7,488 nt of DNA, from positions 1-7,488 of the forward strand of contig CAISSD010000093.1 of the NCBI GenBank assembly GCA_903887975.1, given 5' to 3'. Within the stretch, counting starts at the first letter, position 1, and each line of letters begins with the position of its first letter. Source of the stretch: an uncultured Legionellaceae bacterium. Lineage in GTDB: Bacteria; Pseudomonadota; Gammaproteobacteria; Legionellales; Legionellaceae. This document shows, piece after piece, positions 1-6,369 of the stretch. The translations under genes and the position numbers were made by a program. The notes beneath the pieces are model-generated. The model did no database searches, had not been told where the DNA came from, and saw only the letters and a program-made list of their open reading frames with translations.

Positions 1-183
1 GATAAACTCATACCGATAGAAGTTAAAAGTGCCCAAACCCTTGCACGTGGGCATTATCAACATTTAAAAAAATGGCTTCTTCTAACACAACAACATGATA
101 CCATCGGTGCATTAATTTATGGAGGCGATCAATGGATGCAGCGCGATCACATTCAAGTTATTCCATGGTATGGCGTGAGTTAA
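1..183 (+). CDS. DUF4143/AAA-type ATPase, C-terminal fragment (5' end outside window)
   Basis: Frame 1 is open from the first base to a TAA at 181-183, giving the last 60 residues of a protein. The fragment contains IEVKSAQT, then a short helix (HLKKWL), then GALIYGGD and a terminal VIPWYGV. This pattern is typical of the C-terminal DUF4143 domain of the large AAA_14/DUF4143 ATPase family: an IEVKS motif on a nuclease-like fold, then an LVYGG strand and a final IxVxPW. Members have an N-terminal Walker-type ATPase, which would lie upstream of the window. Their cellular role is poorly defined, and they often sit in accessory regions. The gene converges on rlpA, with 29 bases between the two stop codons. 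The family call rests on a short tail recognised from memory. Confidence 0.72.
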   Translation, partial: DKLIPIEVKSAQTLARGHYQHLKKWLLLTQQHDTIGALIYGGDQWMQRDHIQVIPWYGVS

Positions 184-212
184 AACGCAACAATGCTACA
201 ATCAAATTTAAT

Positions 213-992
213 TTATAATAGCACCACAAAAGCCCCATTAATTTTTTGTTTTTCCAATAATTTTTTCAGTTGCAATGCCACACTACGTGTGTTCAACGGA
301 CCAATTCGCACCAAAAACCGATGTTGATAAGGCTCAACAAAAACCGAATTTCGACTTATTTTGGTCAATTGCGCACGCAACGAGTTCGCAACCGTCTTCG
401 AGGTGAACGCCCCTGCTTGTAAATAAAAATGTGCGATATGCTTTTTTTGAGTTAATGCTTCAATTTCCACCATGGCCGTTCCTTTGGGAAACAAACCCAG
501 CTTAACCGCTGCACCGTACGAAAGATCCAAAATACGCCCAGAGTGAAACGGCCCTCTGTCGTTTACTTTAACCACCGCCTCTTTACCATTGGATAAATTT
601 TTCACCCGAATGTAGGTGGGCAAAGGCAGTGTTTTGTGCGCCGCCGTTAACGCATACATGTCGTATTTTTCACCACTTGATGTCTTCTTGCGATGAAACT
701 TGGTGCCATACCATGAAGCCAAACCACGAGATTTAAATCCTGAGGCGGTTTTCATGACGGTATAAGTTTGGCCATCAACACGATAAGTCAACGGATTTCC
801 ATAGCGACTCAAGGGCTCATCATGTGGAAAAATCTTTTTAAAAAAAGACGGAATAGGCCCGCTGGGGGCAGCATCACGTTGTGTATTCACAAAATTTTGT
901 GGTTTTTGAGCATGGGCATTCAGCTCCAATGAACGTGTTTGACACCCCATCAATAATACAAAAAACAAATACATCAACTGATATGGTCTCAT
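213..992 (-). CDS. rlpA: RlpA-like septal lipoprotein / lytic transglycosylase with SPOR domain
   Basis: An outer-membrane lipoprotein of the RlpA family, 259 residues from the ATG at 992. RlpA binds denuded glycan strands at the septum and, in Pseudomonas, cleaves them. A short basic start and hydrophobic stretch lead to a lipobox (LLMGC, lipidated Cys17); the following Gln suggests outer-membrane sorting. The double-psi beta-barrel starts near residue 90 with GLASWYG and includes SSGEKYD, AAHKTLPL and VNDRGPF. Glu108, His119 and Asp145 match the residues I recall as catalytic in Pseudomonas RlpA, so activity is plausible. A SPOR domain (residues 189-259, starting FYLQAGAF) should target denuded septal glycan. 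An in-frame GTG at 1004 would add four residues; I prefer the ATG because the signal peptide begins there, although neither has a strong ribosome binding site. The gene is divergent from dacA, whereas in E. coli rlpA and dacA are co-directional. Confidence 0.93.
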   Translation of the reverse strand: MRPYQLMYLFFVLLMGCQTRSLELNAHAQKPQNFVNTQRDAAPSGPIPSFFKKIFPHDEPLSRYGNPLTYRVDGQTYTVMKTASGFKSRGLASWYGTKFHRKKTSSGEKYDMYALTAAHKTLPLPTYIRVKNLSNGKEAVVKVNDRGPFHSGRILDLSYGAAVKLGLFPKGTAMVEIEALTQKKHIAHFYLQAGAFTSKTVANSLRAQLTKISRNSVFVEPYQHRFLVRIGPLNTRSVALQLKKLLEKQKINGAFVVLL

Positions 993-1002
993 AGACGAAA
1001 AC

Positions 1003-1031
1003 ACTTTAATTTTATGAATAATATTTGTCAG
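1003..1031 (-). promoter_or_regulatory. Possible rlpA promoter (weak)
   Basis: On the minus strand a CTGACA (-35, complement of 1026-1031) lies 17 bases from TAAAGT (-10, complement of 1003-1008). The predicted transcript would start only a few bases before the ATG at 992, so the mRNA would be nearly leaderless. The alternative GTG start at 1004 would fall inside the -10 box. Another A/T-rich -10 (complement of 1018-1023) exists without a good -35. This is a weak call. Confidence 0.25.
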
Positions 1032-1060
1032 TATATCGTTAAATTTCTTTGATTGCTATT

Positions 1061-1088
1061 TTGTGTATGCCAAAGCCTGTGTTAAAAT
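1061..1088 (+). promoter_or_regulatory. Candidate sigma70 promoter of the dacA-ybeD-lipB-dedA run
   Basis: TTGTGT (1061-1066) and TAAAAT (1083-1088) are separated by 16 bases, and a TG at 1080-1081 makes the -10 an extended one. Transcription would start near 1095, giving a leader of about 23 bases before the ATG at 1118. This position argues against the longer reading of dacA from the TTG at 1049, which would lie upstream of the promoter. Confidence 0.5.
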
Positions 1089-1117
1089 ATTATTTTTCAA
1101 CTCAACATCAAGTGATC

Positions 1118-2338
1118 ATGAACGTCTTATTTATTAACGCCTTGCTTTTTTGTTCTTTTTTGTTTCAAACAACGTTCGTTTTTGCAGATCCCAACAGCAT
1201 GGGCTCAATCATCCAACAACCAACATCATCAGCCCAAGCGCCACATGCCAATCCTTTAATCATTCCCACACCGCCCAACATTAATGCGAAAGGCTATATT
1301 CTTATTGATGTTGATAGTGGCAAAATTCTTGCCGAAAAAAACAGTGATACCAAATTGCCACCGGCTAGCCTGACCAAAATGATGACCTTATACGTTATTT
1401 CTAATGCATTAAAGCATGAACAAATTCATCTCAACGATACTGTTCGTATTTCCCAAACGGCTTGGAAAACAGGTGGTTCTCGCATGTTCATCAAAGAGGG
1501 TCAACAGGTTCACATTAAAGATTTACTTAAAGGCATTATTGTTGACTCTGGTAATGATGCTTGTGTTGCCATGGCCGAACATTTGGGTGGAAGTGAAGAA
1601 GGTTTTAGTCAAATCATGAATCAACAAGCCATGAATCTAGGCATGACTCAAACCCATTTTACAGACAGCACCGGATTACCCAATCCAGAACTCTATACCA
1701 CAGCAAAAGATTTGGCCATACTTGGCAGTGCACTCATTAAAGACTTTCCTGAGTACTACCACTGGTACAAACAAAAATGGTTTACCTACAACGGCATTCG
1801 TCAACCCAACCGTAATCGTTTATTATGGCGCGATGAACAAGTGGACGGCATTAAAACAGGACATACCAATGACGCTGGATTTTGTCTGGTGGCATCAGCC
1901 AAGCACGACAACATGCGGCTCTTATCTGTTGTTTTAGGGGCACCCAGTGATGGTGTGCGTGCCGATGATAGTGAACGTTTACTGAATTATGGTTTTCGTT
2001 TTTATGAAACCCACGCACTTTACAAAGCCAATCAAGTCATCTCTTCCATTGATGTGTACAAAAGCATCAACCATAAACTTAACATTGGACTCCTGCAAAA
2101 TGAATTTATTACCATTCCAAGTGGACAGTATCAACGTTTAAATTTGAGTACCAATGCACCAAAATTCTTAAAAGCCCCCATCAACCGTGGCGACAAAATT
2201 GGCGATTTGATTGTTAAACTCGACGAACAAATCATCGCAAATCAACCCTTGTATGCGTTGGAAAACGCACCAACAGGTAGTCTGTACACAAGAGCCAAAG
2301 ATTCCATGCGGTTGGTCTTTAAACATTGGTGGGGATAA
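1118..2338 (+). CDS. dacA: D-alanyl-D-alanine carboxypeptidase (PBP5/6 type, peptidase S11)
   Basis: A periplasmic DD-carboxypeptidase that removes the terminal D-Ala from peptidoglycan pentapeptides. The 406-residue protein matches the usual PBP5/PBP6 length (about 390-400). Residues 1-23 are a signal peptide ending FVFA before DP. All three active-site motifs of penicillin-binding proteins are present: SLTK (Ser84 nucleophile, Lys87), SGN (144-146) and KTG (246-248, in VDGIKTGHT). A PBP5 C-terminal beta domain follows (about 302-392). The last 18 residues, rich in Arg, Lys, Phe and Trp and ending FKHWWG, look like the amphipathic helix that anchors PBP5 to the outer face of the inner membrane. 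The frame is open back to a TTG at 1049, but the signal peptide starts cleanly at the ATG at 1118 and a promoter lies between. It is the first gene of a plus-strand run with ybeD and lipB, as in E. coli. The symbol dacA rather than dacC rests on this context. Confidence 0.95.
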   Translation: MNVLFINALLFCSFLFQTTFVFADPNSMGSIIQQPTSSAQAPHANPLIIPTPPNINAKGYILIDVDSGKILAEKNSDTKLPPASLTKMMTLYVISNALKHEQIHLNDTVRISQTAWKTGGSRMFIKEGQQVHIKDLLKGIIVDSGNDACVAMAEHLGGSEEGFSQIMNQQAMNLGMTQTHFTDSTGLPNPELYTTAKDLAILGSALIKDFPEYYHWYKQKWFTYNGIRQPNRNRLLWRDEQVDGIKTGHTNDAGFCLVASAKHDNMRLLSVVLGAPSDGVRADDSERLLNYGFRFYETHALYKANQVISSIDVYKSINHKLNIGLLQNEFITIPSGQYQRLNLSTNAPKFLKAPINRGDKIGDLIVKLDEQIIANQPLYALENAPTGSLYTRAKDSMRLVFKHWWG

Positions 2339-2345
2339 GCTTATC

Positions 2346-2609
2346 ATGAGCGAAGCAACGCTTATTGAGTTTCCCTGTCGTTTTCCAATTAAAATTATTG
2401 GCGACAATACCGAAGCATTCATCACCAATGTCGTGTCGATTGCAAAAGCACACGACACTAAATTTTCCGAAACAGACTTGATCAAAAAAAACAGTACCGA
2501 ATCCAAATATGTTGCCTTAACGCTTCATGTTGATGTTCATAGTCAAATGGAGCTTGATGCTTTGTACCAACAACTCACCAAACTACCCAGCGTTAAAATG
2601 GTATTATAA
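2346..2609 (+). CDS. ybeD: DUF493 family protein YbeD
   Basis: An 87-residue protein of the DUF493/YbeD family, the same length as E. coli YbeD. It shows the family pattern: an N-terminal LIEFPCRFPIKIIG strand, a central helix (AFITNVVSIAKAH), a lysine/serine-rich loop with SKYVALTLHVDVHS, and the C-terminal KLPSVKMVL, which closely resembles the end of the E. coli protein. The fold is known to resemble ACT-like regulatory domains. The biochemical role is not established, but the gene's constant position between dacA and lipB suggests a link to lipoylation or envelope growth. The frame is open further upstream inside dacA. I chose the ATG at 2346 because it gives the family's N-terminus and lies seven bases after the dacA stop, with a GGGGA at 2331-2335 as a possible ribosome binding site. 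The stop shares one base with the lipB start (TAATG). Confidence 0.92.
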   Translation: MSEATLIEFPCRFPIKIIGDNTEAFITNVVSIAKAHDTKFSETDLIKKNSTESKYVALTLHVDVHSQMELDALYQQLTKLPSVKMVL

Positions 2610-3235
2610 TGCTCAACATTCGATACCGAGGTTTAGAAGACTATACATCGAGCTGGAATGCCATGAAGCAATTCACCCTCACGCGAACGCCTGAAACCAT
2701 CGATGAGCTTTGGCTTTTGGAGCATCCTGCTGTTTACACCCAGGGTCAAGCCGGTAAACCTGAACACATTCTAAAACCCAACCCTATTCCCATTGTACAA
2801 TCCGATCGGGGTGGACAAATCACATACCATGGACCAGGCCAACTGATTGCCTATGTGCTGATGGACATCCATCGTCGTCAACTGGGCGTTCGTTCTCTGG
2901 TTGGGTTGCTTGAAAACATCATCATTGATGTACTTCAAACGTATCAAATTATTGCGCATAAACAACAAGGTGCGCCCGGTGTTTATGTCGACAACCAAAA
3001 AATTGCCTCCATTGGATTGCGCGTTAAAAATGGTTGTACCTATCATGGTGTTGCATTGAACATCAATATGGATTTAGCACCTTTTTTAGACATCAACCCT
3101 TGTGGATTCTCCAAACTGCACATCACGCAGATGAGCTCTTTTGTACCCATGATTCAGTTTTCTGACGTACAACTTGAATTGTCGCAACACTTTAATGATT
3201 GTTTTGGATCAAATCCTCATGCATTTATTCACTAA
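2609..3235 (+). CDS. lipB: Lipoyl(octanoyl) transferase LipB
   Basis: A cytoplasmic enzyme that transfers octanoate from octanoyl-acyl carrier protein to a lysine of lipoyl domains (pyruvate and 2-oxoglutarate dehydrogenases, glycine cleavage H protein), the first step of lipoate synthesis. The 208-residue protein is close to E. coli LipB (213). Diagnostic motifs are EHPAVYTQGQAGKPEHIL (38-55), RGGQITYHGPGQ (67-78), GAPGVYV, KIASIGLR and NPCGF. Cys165 (in NPCG) is the expected acyl-thioester nucleophile and Lys131 (in QKIASIG) its partner; both lie four residues before the E. coli positions I recall (Cys169, Lys135). The ATG overlaps the ybeD stop as TAATG and has no clear ribosome binding site, so translational coupling to ybeD is likely. 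Its 3' end overlaps the start of dedA. Confidence 0.97.
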   Translation: MLNIRYRGLEDYTSSWNAMKQFTLTRTPETIDELWLLEHPAVYTQGQAGKPEHILKPNPIPIVQSDRGGQITYHGPGQLIAYVLMDIHRRQLGVRSLVGLLENIIIDVLQTYQIIAHKQQGAPGVYVDNQKIASIGLRVKNGCTYHGVALNINMDLAPFLDINPCGFSKLHITQMSSFVPMIQFSDVQLELSQHFNDCFGSNPHAFIH

Positions 3236-5120
3236 TTACATTCAACCGTTGATACAGTGGCTACAACATCATCCCTCGATGGCCTTAATGTTTACTTTTA
3301 TGCTTGCCTTTTGTGAATCAGTGGTCATTATCGGCACACTCATTCCTGGTTCGTTTGGCTTAACCGCACTTGGTGTTTTAGCCGGCTCTGGCATTATGAG
3401 CATTTCATTAACCTACATTGCCGCTATTGGTGGTGCCATATTGGGTGATGGATTAAGTTATGTGGTTGGCATTTTATTCAGTGAGCAACTCCCTCTGGTT
3501 TGGCCCTTTTGTCGACATCCACAGTGGATTCATCGTGGTGTTACTTATTTTAATAAGCATGGAGGCAAAAGCCTGATTGCAGGACGTTTTTTTGGGCCCC
3601 TGCGCTCGGTGATACCCATGATTGCGGGCATGATGCACATGTCTGCGCTTCAATTCATGATTGCCAATGTTGTTTCTGGGATCATTTGGGCTGGATTTTA
3701 CATTACACCTGGCGTGCTGATTGGTGCTGTTGGCAGTGAGCTCTCACCAGACCAAGCCACGCGCTTTTTTTTAATGCTGCTGTGTCTCGTTATTGCCCTG
3801 TGGTTTTTAAGTCGATTGATGTTTTTATTGATAAAAAACCTGAAGCAGCGCTTTGAGGCTCATGCAATGCATAACAAAAACAATAGAATCATCAACTATT
3901 GGTCATCAACGATTCCAGGTGAGCCTTATCCAACACTCATCATTCTGTATAAAATTTTATTATGCACGTTTTGTCTAATGCTGTGCTTGGCGCTTTTTAT
4001 TGTACCCAGCATTTCAAACAACGTTAATATTCCGCTTGAGCATCTTTTGAAAAGTTATCGATCAACGCCCATCGATGAGATCTGCATGATGATGTATCTC
4101 ACATTCTCGAAGTGGACCCAAGGGTTCATGACGTTCATCATCGGCAGTTATTTTATCTTTAAAAAAAACTGGCGTATGCTTGGGTACTGGTTCAGTTTAT
4201 GCTTGATTTCAAGTCTATTCATTAATCATCCCATCATCCCTGCCACCGCACTTTTAGCATTTTGGGTCTTACAAACCAACTCAAATTATTTTTATGCACG
4301 AATCATTACCGCATATCTATTTTTTTTCGGATTGGTGCAGCTTATTCTTAACACACAACATTTATTACCCATATTCATCAGTTATGGCATTGGCTATTTA
4401 TTGGCACTGTTTCATTGGTTGGGCTATAGACGCAAACAAGAACAAATTATCCCCTTACCTTCCGGACTAATGCTGCTGGCATTTCTTATGGCGCTCATGG
4501 TTCATGGAATGGCTAATCATTCATTCCCTTTGAAAAAATATGATGAAACCAATCTGCAATACCGCATCGATCATCAAGCTTGGTGGGATAACGCCATCGA
4601 TAATCTGCCACAACACATCACCAACCGCTTGGGATCTCGTATTGGTTTATTCAATCTTCAATATGATGGACATTTGGAATTTTTAACACAAAAACTAGAA
4701 AACTTAGGCTGGAAAAAACAAACACCCTCTTTTTTTTATGCTGCTTTAATGCGCAGTAGTGGTCAAAAATCGCGAGAAGAATATCCGTTGATTGCACCAA
4801 TTTATTTGAATCAAAAGCCTTTATTAACATTATCGTATGCGTCAAAAAAACACCAAGCAATCCTGATTTTACGTTTATGGGCATCCAATTATTATTTTGC
4901 CGATTCTGATGAGCCTTTGTATTTGGGCAGCATCATGCCAATATCCTCGAGCGAATCCAAAACCTCCATCAATGAAATCATGCCGGTATTGAATTCAAGT
5001 TTTAGTGGCCTTGAAAAAGTCATCTACCCCTTTCCTGAGGAAACCATTAAAACACTTCATGATCCGCTGATTCCAGTTTTGTTTAAAATAGATGCGAAAA
5101 ACACAAAATTGTCATTTTAA
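3219..5120 (+). CDS. DedA family membrane protein with degenerate PAP2-like middle and LssY C-terminal domain
   Basis: A 633-residue inner-membrane protein in three parts. Residues about 20-200 are a DedA (SNARE-associated) domain with FCESVVIIGTLIPGS, AILGDGLSYVVG and the signature AGRFFGPLRSVIP (near 121-133). DedA proteins include proton-motive-force-linked carriers that recycle undecaprenyl phosphate. Residues about 240-435 carry several hydrophobic helices placed where related proteins have a PAP2 phosphatase domain, but no PSGH or KX6RP motif is visible; HPIIPAT (337-343) sits where PSGHA is expected. Residues about 472-585 fit the LssY C-terminal domain: GLFNLQYDG, LENLGW, LRLWAS and EPLYLGSI. 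The ATG at 3219 overlaps lipB by 17 bases and has GGA ten bases upstream. An ATG at 3195 and a TTG at 3174 are also in frame but would start before the first membrane segment. The DedA and LssY calls are strong; loss of PAP2 catalysis is my inference. Confidence 0.88.
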   Translation: MHLFTNYIQPLIQWLQHHPSMALMFTFMLAFCESVVIIGTLIPGSFGLTALGVLAGSGIMSISLTYIAAIGGAILGDGLSYVVGILFSEQLPLVWPFCRHPQWIHRGVTYFNKHGGKSLIAGRFFGPLRSVIPMIAGMMHMSALQFMIANVVSGIIWAGFYITPGVLIGAVGSELSPDQATRFFLMLLCLVIALWFLSRLMFLLIKNLKQRFEAHAMHNKNNRIINYWSSTIPGEPYPTLIILYKILLCTFCLMLCLALFIVPSISNNVNIPLEHLLKSYRSTPIDEICMMMYLTFSKWTQGFMTFIIGSYFIFKKNWRMLGYWFSLCLISSLFINHPIIPATALLAFWVLQTNSNYFYARIITAYLFFFGLVQLILNTQHLLPIFISYGIGYLLALFHWLGYRRKQEQIIPLPSGLMLLAFLMALMVHGMANHSFPLKKYDETNLQYRIDHQAWWDNAIDNLPQHITNRLGSRIGLFNLQYDGHLEFLTQKLENLGWKKQTPSFFYAALMRSSGQKSREEYPLIAPIYLNQKPLLTLSYASKKHQAILILRLWASNYYFADSDEPLYLGSIMPISSSESKTSINEIMPVLNSSFSGLEKVIYPFPEETIKTLHDPLIPVLFKIDAKNTKLSF

Positions 5121-5137
5121 TTTAATTTTGTTATGAT
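5109..5137 (+). promoter_or_regulatory. Sigma70 promoter of the L,D-transpeptidase gene
   Basis: TTGTCA (5109-5114) and TATGAT (5132-5137) are 17 bases apart, and TG at 5129-5130 makes an extended -10. Each hexamer is one mismatch from consensus. The -35 and part of the spacer lie inside the last codons of dedA. A start near 5144 would leave a leader of about 22 bases before the ATG at 5166. The gene can therefore be expressed independently of the upstream operon. Confidence 0.62.
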
Positions 5138-5165
5138 GAACACATAGTAACGTTTTTGAATCGTC

Positions 5166-5945
5166 ATGGAACTAAATTTAAAAACAATAAACAATTTATG
5201 CATGATTCTATTGTGCATGATGGGTTTGTGTTTTCCAACCAGCACGTGTTTTTCCATGGCACGTAAAATCAATTTGGACAAAGCCATTGACGATGCCGTC
5301 AAACGTTACGGTTTAAGAACTGAACCACAGTTGCAATCTTATTTCTCTCAAGCCAACGTTCATTATCCACCTAAAGATATTGCATTATTGGCCTTTAAAA
5401 AAGAAAAACACATTCAATTGTTCGCGCGAGACGAAAAAAAACAATGGCGCTATATTCATACCTATCCGCTGACGGCTTATAGTGGCAAACTAGGCCCAAA
5501 ACTTCGGGAGCGAGACCGACAAATTCCTGAAGGCATCTATCGATTAACCGCATTTAACCCATTTAGCGCCATGCATTTATCACTCATGATCAATTATCCC
5601 AATGGTTTTGATAAACTTCAAGCCAGCAAAGAAGGACGAAATCATTTGGGTGGAAACATTTTTTTACATGGTAAAGCCATGTCGGTGGGCTGTTTGGCCA
5701 TTGGGGATCGGGCCATGGATCAACTCTTTACCTTAACACGACGTGTTGGCTTAGGCCACGTGCAAGTCATCATCGCACCCAATGATTTAAGACACCAAAG
5801 ACCACTCACTCCAAATTTTGCACAACCACGATGGTTGCCAGATTTGTACCATCAACTGACATCGACTTTATCGCAATTTCCAATACCAAAAGCCGTCAAC
5901 ACCAAAAAATCATTTGCGCTGGCACGGCGTCAATGGATGCGGTGA
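5166..5945 (+). CDS. Secreted YkuD-domain L,D-transpeptidase (YafK/DpaA-like)
   Basis: A 259-residue exported protein. Residues 1 to about 30 form a hydrophobic signal peptide rich in Met, Leu and Cys; no lipobox is evident, because the Cys residues lack a small residue at -1. The catalytic YkuD domain covers about residues 72-205 and contains the acid-to-base segment YPLTAYSGKLGPK, the RQIPEGIYRL strand, MINYPNGFDK, and the active-site motif IFLHGKAMSVGC (His168, Ser173, nucleophile Cys176). The INYPNxFD and HGxxxSxGC arrangement resembles the YafK group, whose E. coli member DpaA cuts the bond between Lpp lipoprotein and peptidoglycan. Ordinary 3-3 cross-linking enzymes share the fold, so the exact reaction cannot be told. 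A basic tail of about 50 residues follows, of unknown role. The gene has its own promoter and stops with TGA; a second in-frame TAA follows two codons later. Its place beside dacA, rlpA and dedA fits an envelope role. Confidence 0.88.
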   Translation: MELNLKTINNLCMILLCMMGLCFPTSTCFSMARKINLDKAIDDAVKRYGLRTEPQLQSYFSQANVHYPPKDIALLAFKKEKHIQLFARDEKKQWRYIHTYPLTAYSGKLGPKLRERDRQIPEGIYRLTAFNPFSAMHLSLMINYPNGFDKLQASKEGRNHLGGNIFLHGKAMSVGCLAIGDRAMDQLFTLTRRVGLGHVQVIIAPNDLRHQRPLTPNFAQPRWLPDLYHQLTSTLSQFPIPKAVNTKKSFALARRQWMR

Positions 5946-5958
5946 AATTCTTAAAAAT

Positions 5959-5987
5959 TTGACTATCGTCTTACACCTATATATACT
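5959..5987 (+). promoter_or_regulatory. Strong sigma70-like promoter of the toxin-antitoxin locus
   Basis: TTGACT (5959-5964) and TATACT (5982-5987) lie 17 bases apart, each with one mismatch from consensus. This is the best promoter in the window. Transcription would start near 5994, about 20 bases before the toxin ATG at 6014. Confidence 0.7.
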
Positions 5988-5998
5988 AAAACCTATAT
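5975..5998 (+). repeat. Direct repeat ACCTATAT x2, possible antitoxin operator
   Basis: The octamer ACCTATAT occurs at 5975-5982 and 5991-5998, a 16-base period, flanking the -10 box and the expected transcription start. TATATATA (5978-5985) is also palindromic. XRE antitoxins usually repress their own promoter by binding here, so these are plausible operator elements. Operators of this type are more often inverted repeats, and A/T-rich repeats arise easily by chance. Confidence 0.3.
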
Positions 5999-6003
5999 TT
6001 GTT

Positions 6004-6009
6004 AAGGAA
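6004..6009 (+). promoter_or_regulatory. Ribosome binding site of the toxin gene
   Basis: AAGGAA lies four bases before the ATG at 6014. It identifies 6014 as the original toxin start and so places the TGA at 6017-6019 as codon 2 of the gene. Confidence 0.65.
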
Positions 6010-6013
6010 TCTC

Positions 6014-6364
6014 ATGTGAAGAATAGAAACAACGGATATCTTTGACGAATGGTTTGATGTTTTGGATGATATTGACAGAGCCAACGTATTGGCATCAATG
6101 ATGGTACTTCAAGAAAGAGGTCCTATGTTGGCTAGACCATATGCAGACACCGTTAAAGGATCATGTCATTGCAATATGAAGGAGTTACGCATCCAAAGTA
6201 GAGGTGATTCCATAAGGGCATTTTTTGCATTTAATCCAAGACGTCATGGAATTTTATTATGTGCCGGTAATAAAACCGGAAATGACAAAAGATTTTATGA
6301 TGAGATGATTCCAATTGCTGATCGTGAGTTCACAGCACATCTGCAACGATTAAAAAAGGAGTAA
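6014..6364 (+). pseudogene. RelE/HigB-like (Gp49 family) toxin gene with nonsense codon 2
   Basis: From the ATG at 6014 the frame reads ATG-TGA-AGA and then stays open to TAA at 6362-6364. The 116-codon reading length fits the Gp49/HigB-like toxins (about 115 residues), which cut mRNA on the ribosome. Codons after the TGA give RIETTDIFDEWFDVLDDID, the usual N-terminus of this group, where codon 2 is normally Trp (TGG). A single G-to-A change therefore explains the stop. The rest is well preserved: RANVLASM, ERGPMLARPYADTVKGS, MKELRIQS, RAFFAFNPRR, GILLCAGNKTGN, RFYDEMIPIADREF. The only standard downstream start in frame before the conserved core is a TTG at 6062 without a ribosome binding site; it would give 100 residues lacking the first strand and helix. 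The gene is probably inactive, or makes a shortened protein. The antitoxin follows after five bases. Confidence 0.8.
6356..6361 (+). promoter_or_regulatory. Ribosome binding site deciding the antitoxin start
   Basis: AAGGAG lies eight bases before the ATG at 6370 but only two before the ATG at 6364. This spacing favours 6370 as the antitoxin start. The site is inside the last codons of the toxin gene. Confidence 0.65.
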
Positions 6365-6369
6365 TGATA

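Noticed and set aside
184..212. Possible terminator between the DUF4143 gene and rlpA
   Set aside because: GCAACAATGC gives only a three-base-pair stem; this is too weak to call.
1049..1117. Longer N-terminus of DacA from the TTG at 1049
   Set aside because: It would put 23 extra residues before a clean signal peptide and start upstream of the best promoter candidate.
2168..2506. Minus-strand open frame of 112 codons across dacA and ybeD
   Set aside because: It is antisense to two recognised genes and shows no family resemblance; it is a shadow of their codon use.
4730..4737. Run of eight T in dedA as a phase-variation or slippage site
   Set aside because: The frame is intact on both sides, and runs of this size are expected in an A/T-rich gene.
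5946..5960. Possible terminator after the transpeptidase gene
   Set aside because: The only self-complementary sequence is a short A/T stem without G/C pairs or a clear U-run. It lies against the -35 box of the next promoter.
6014..6019. TGA read as tryptophan (alternative genetic code) to explain the toxin ATG-TGA
   Set aside because: About 30 tryptophans across the other genes of the window are all encoded by TGG and no other gene has an internal TGA, so recoding is unlikely. The TGA stop of the transpeptidase gene is uninformative, since a TAA follows two codons later.
6016..6045. Short reading from the GTG overlapping the toxin ATG, as a leader peptide or frameshift remnant
   Set aside because: It encodes nine codons and ends at a TGA. 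The toxin N-terminal sequence is in the original frame on both sides of the stop, so no frameshift is needed.
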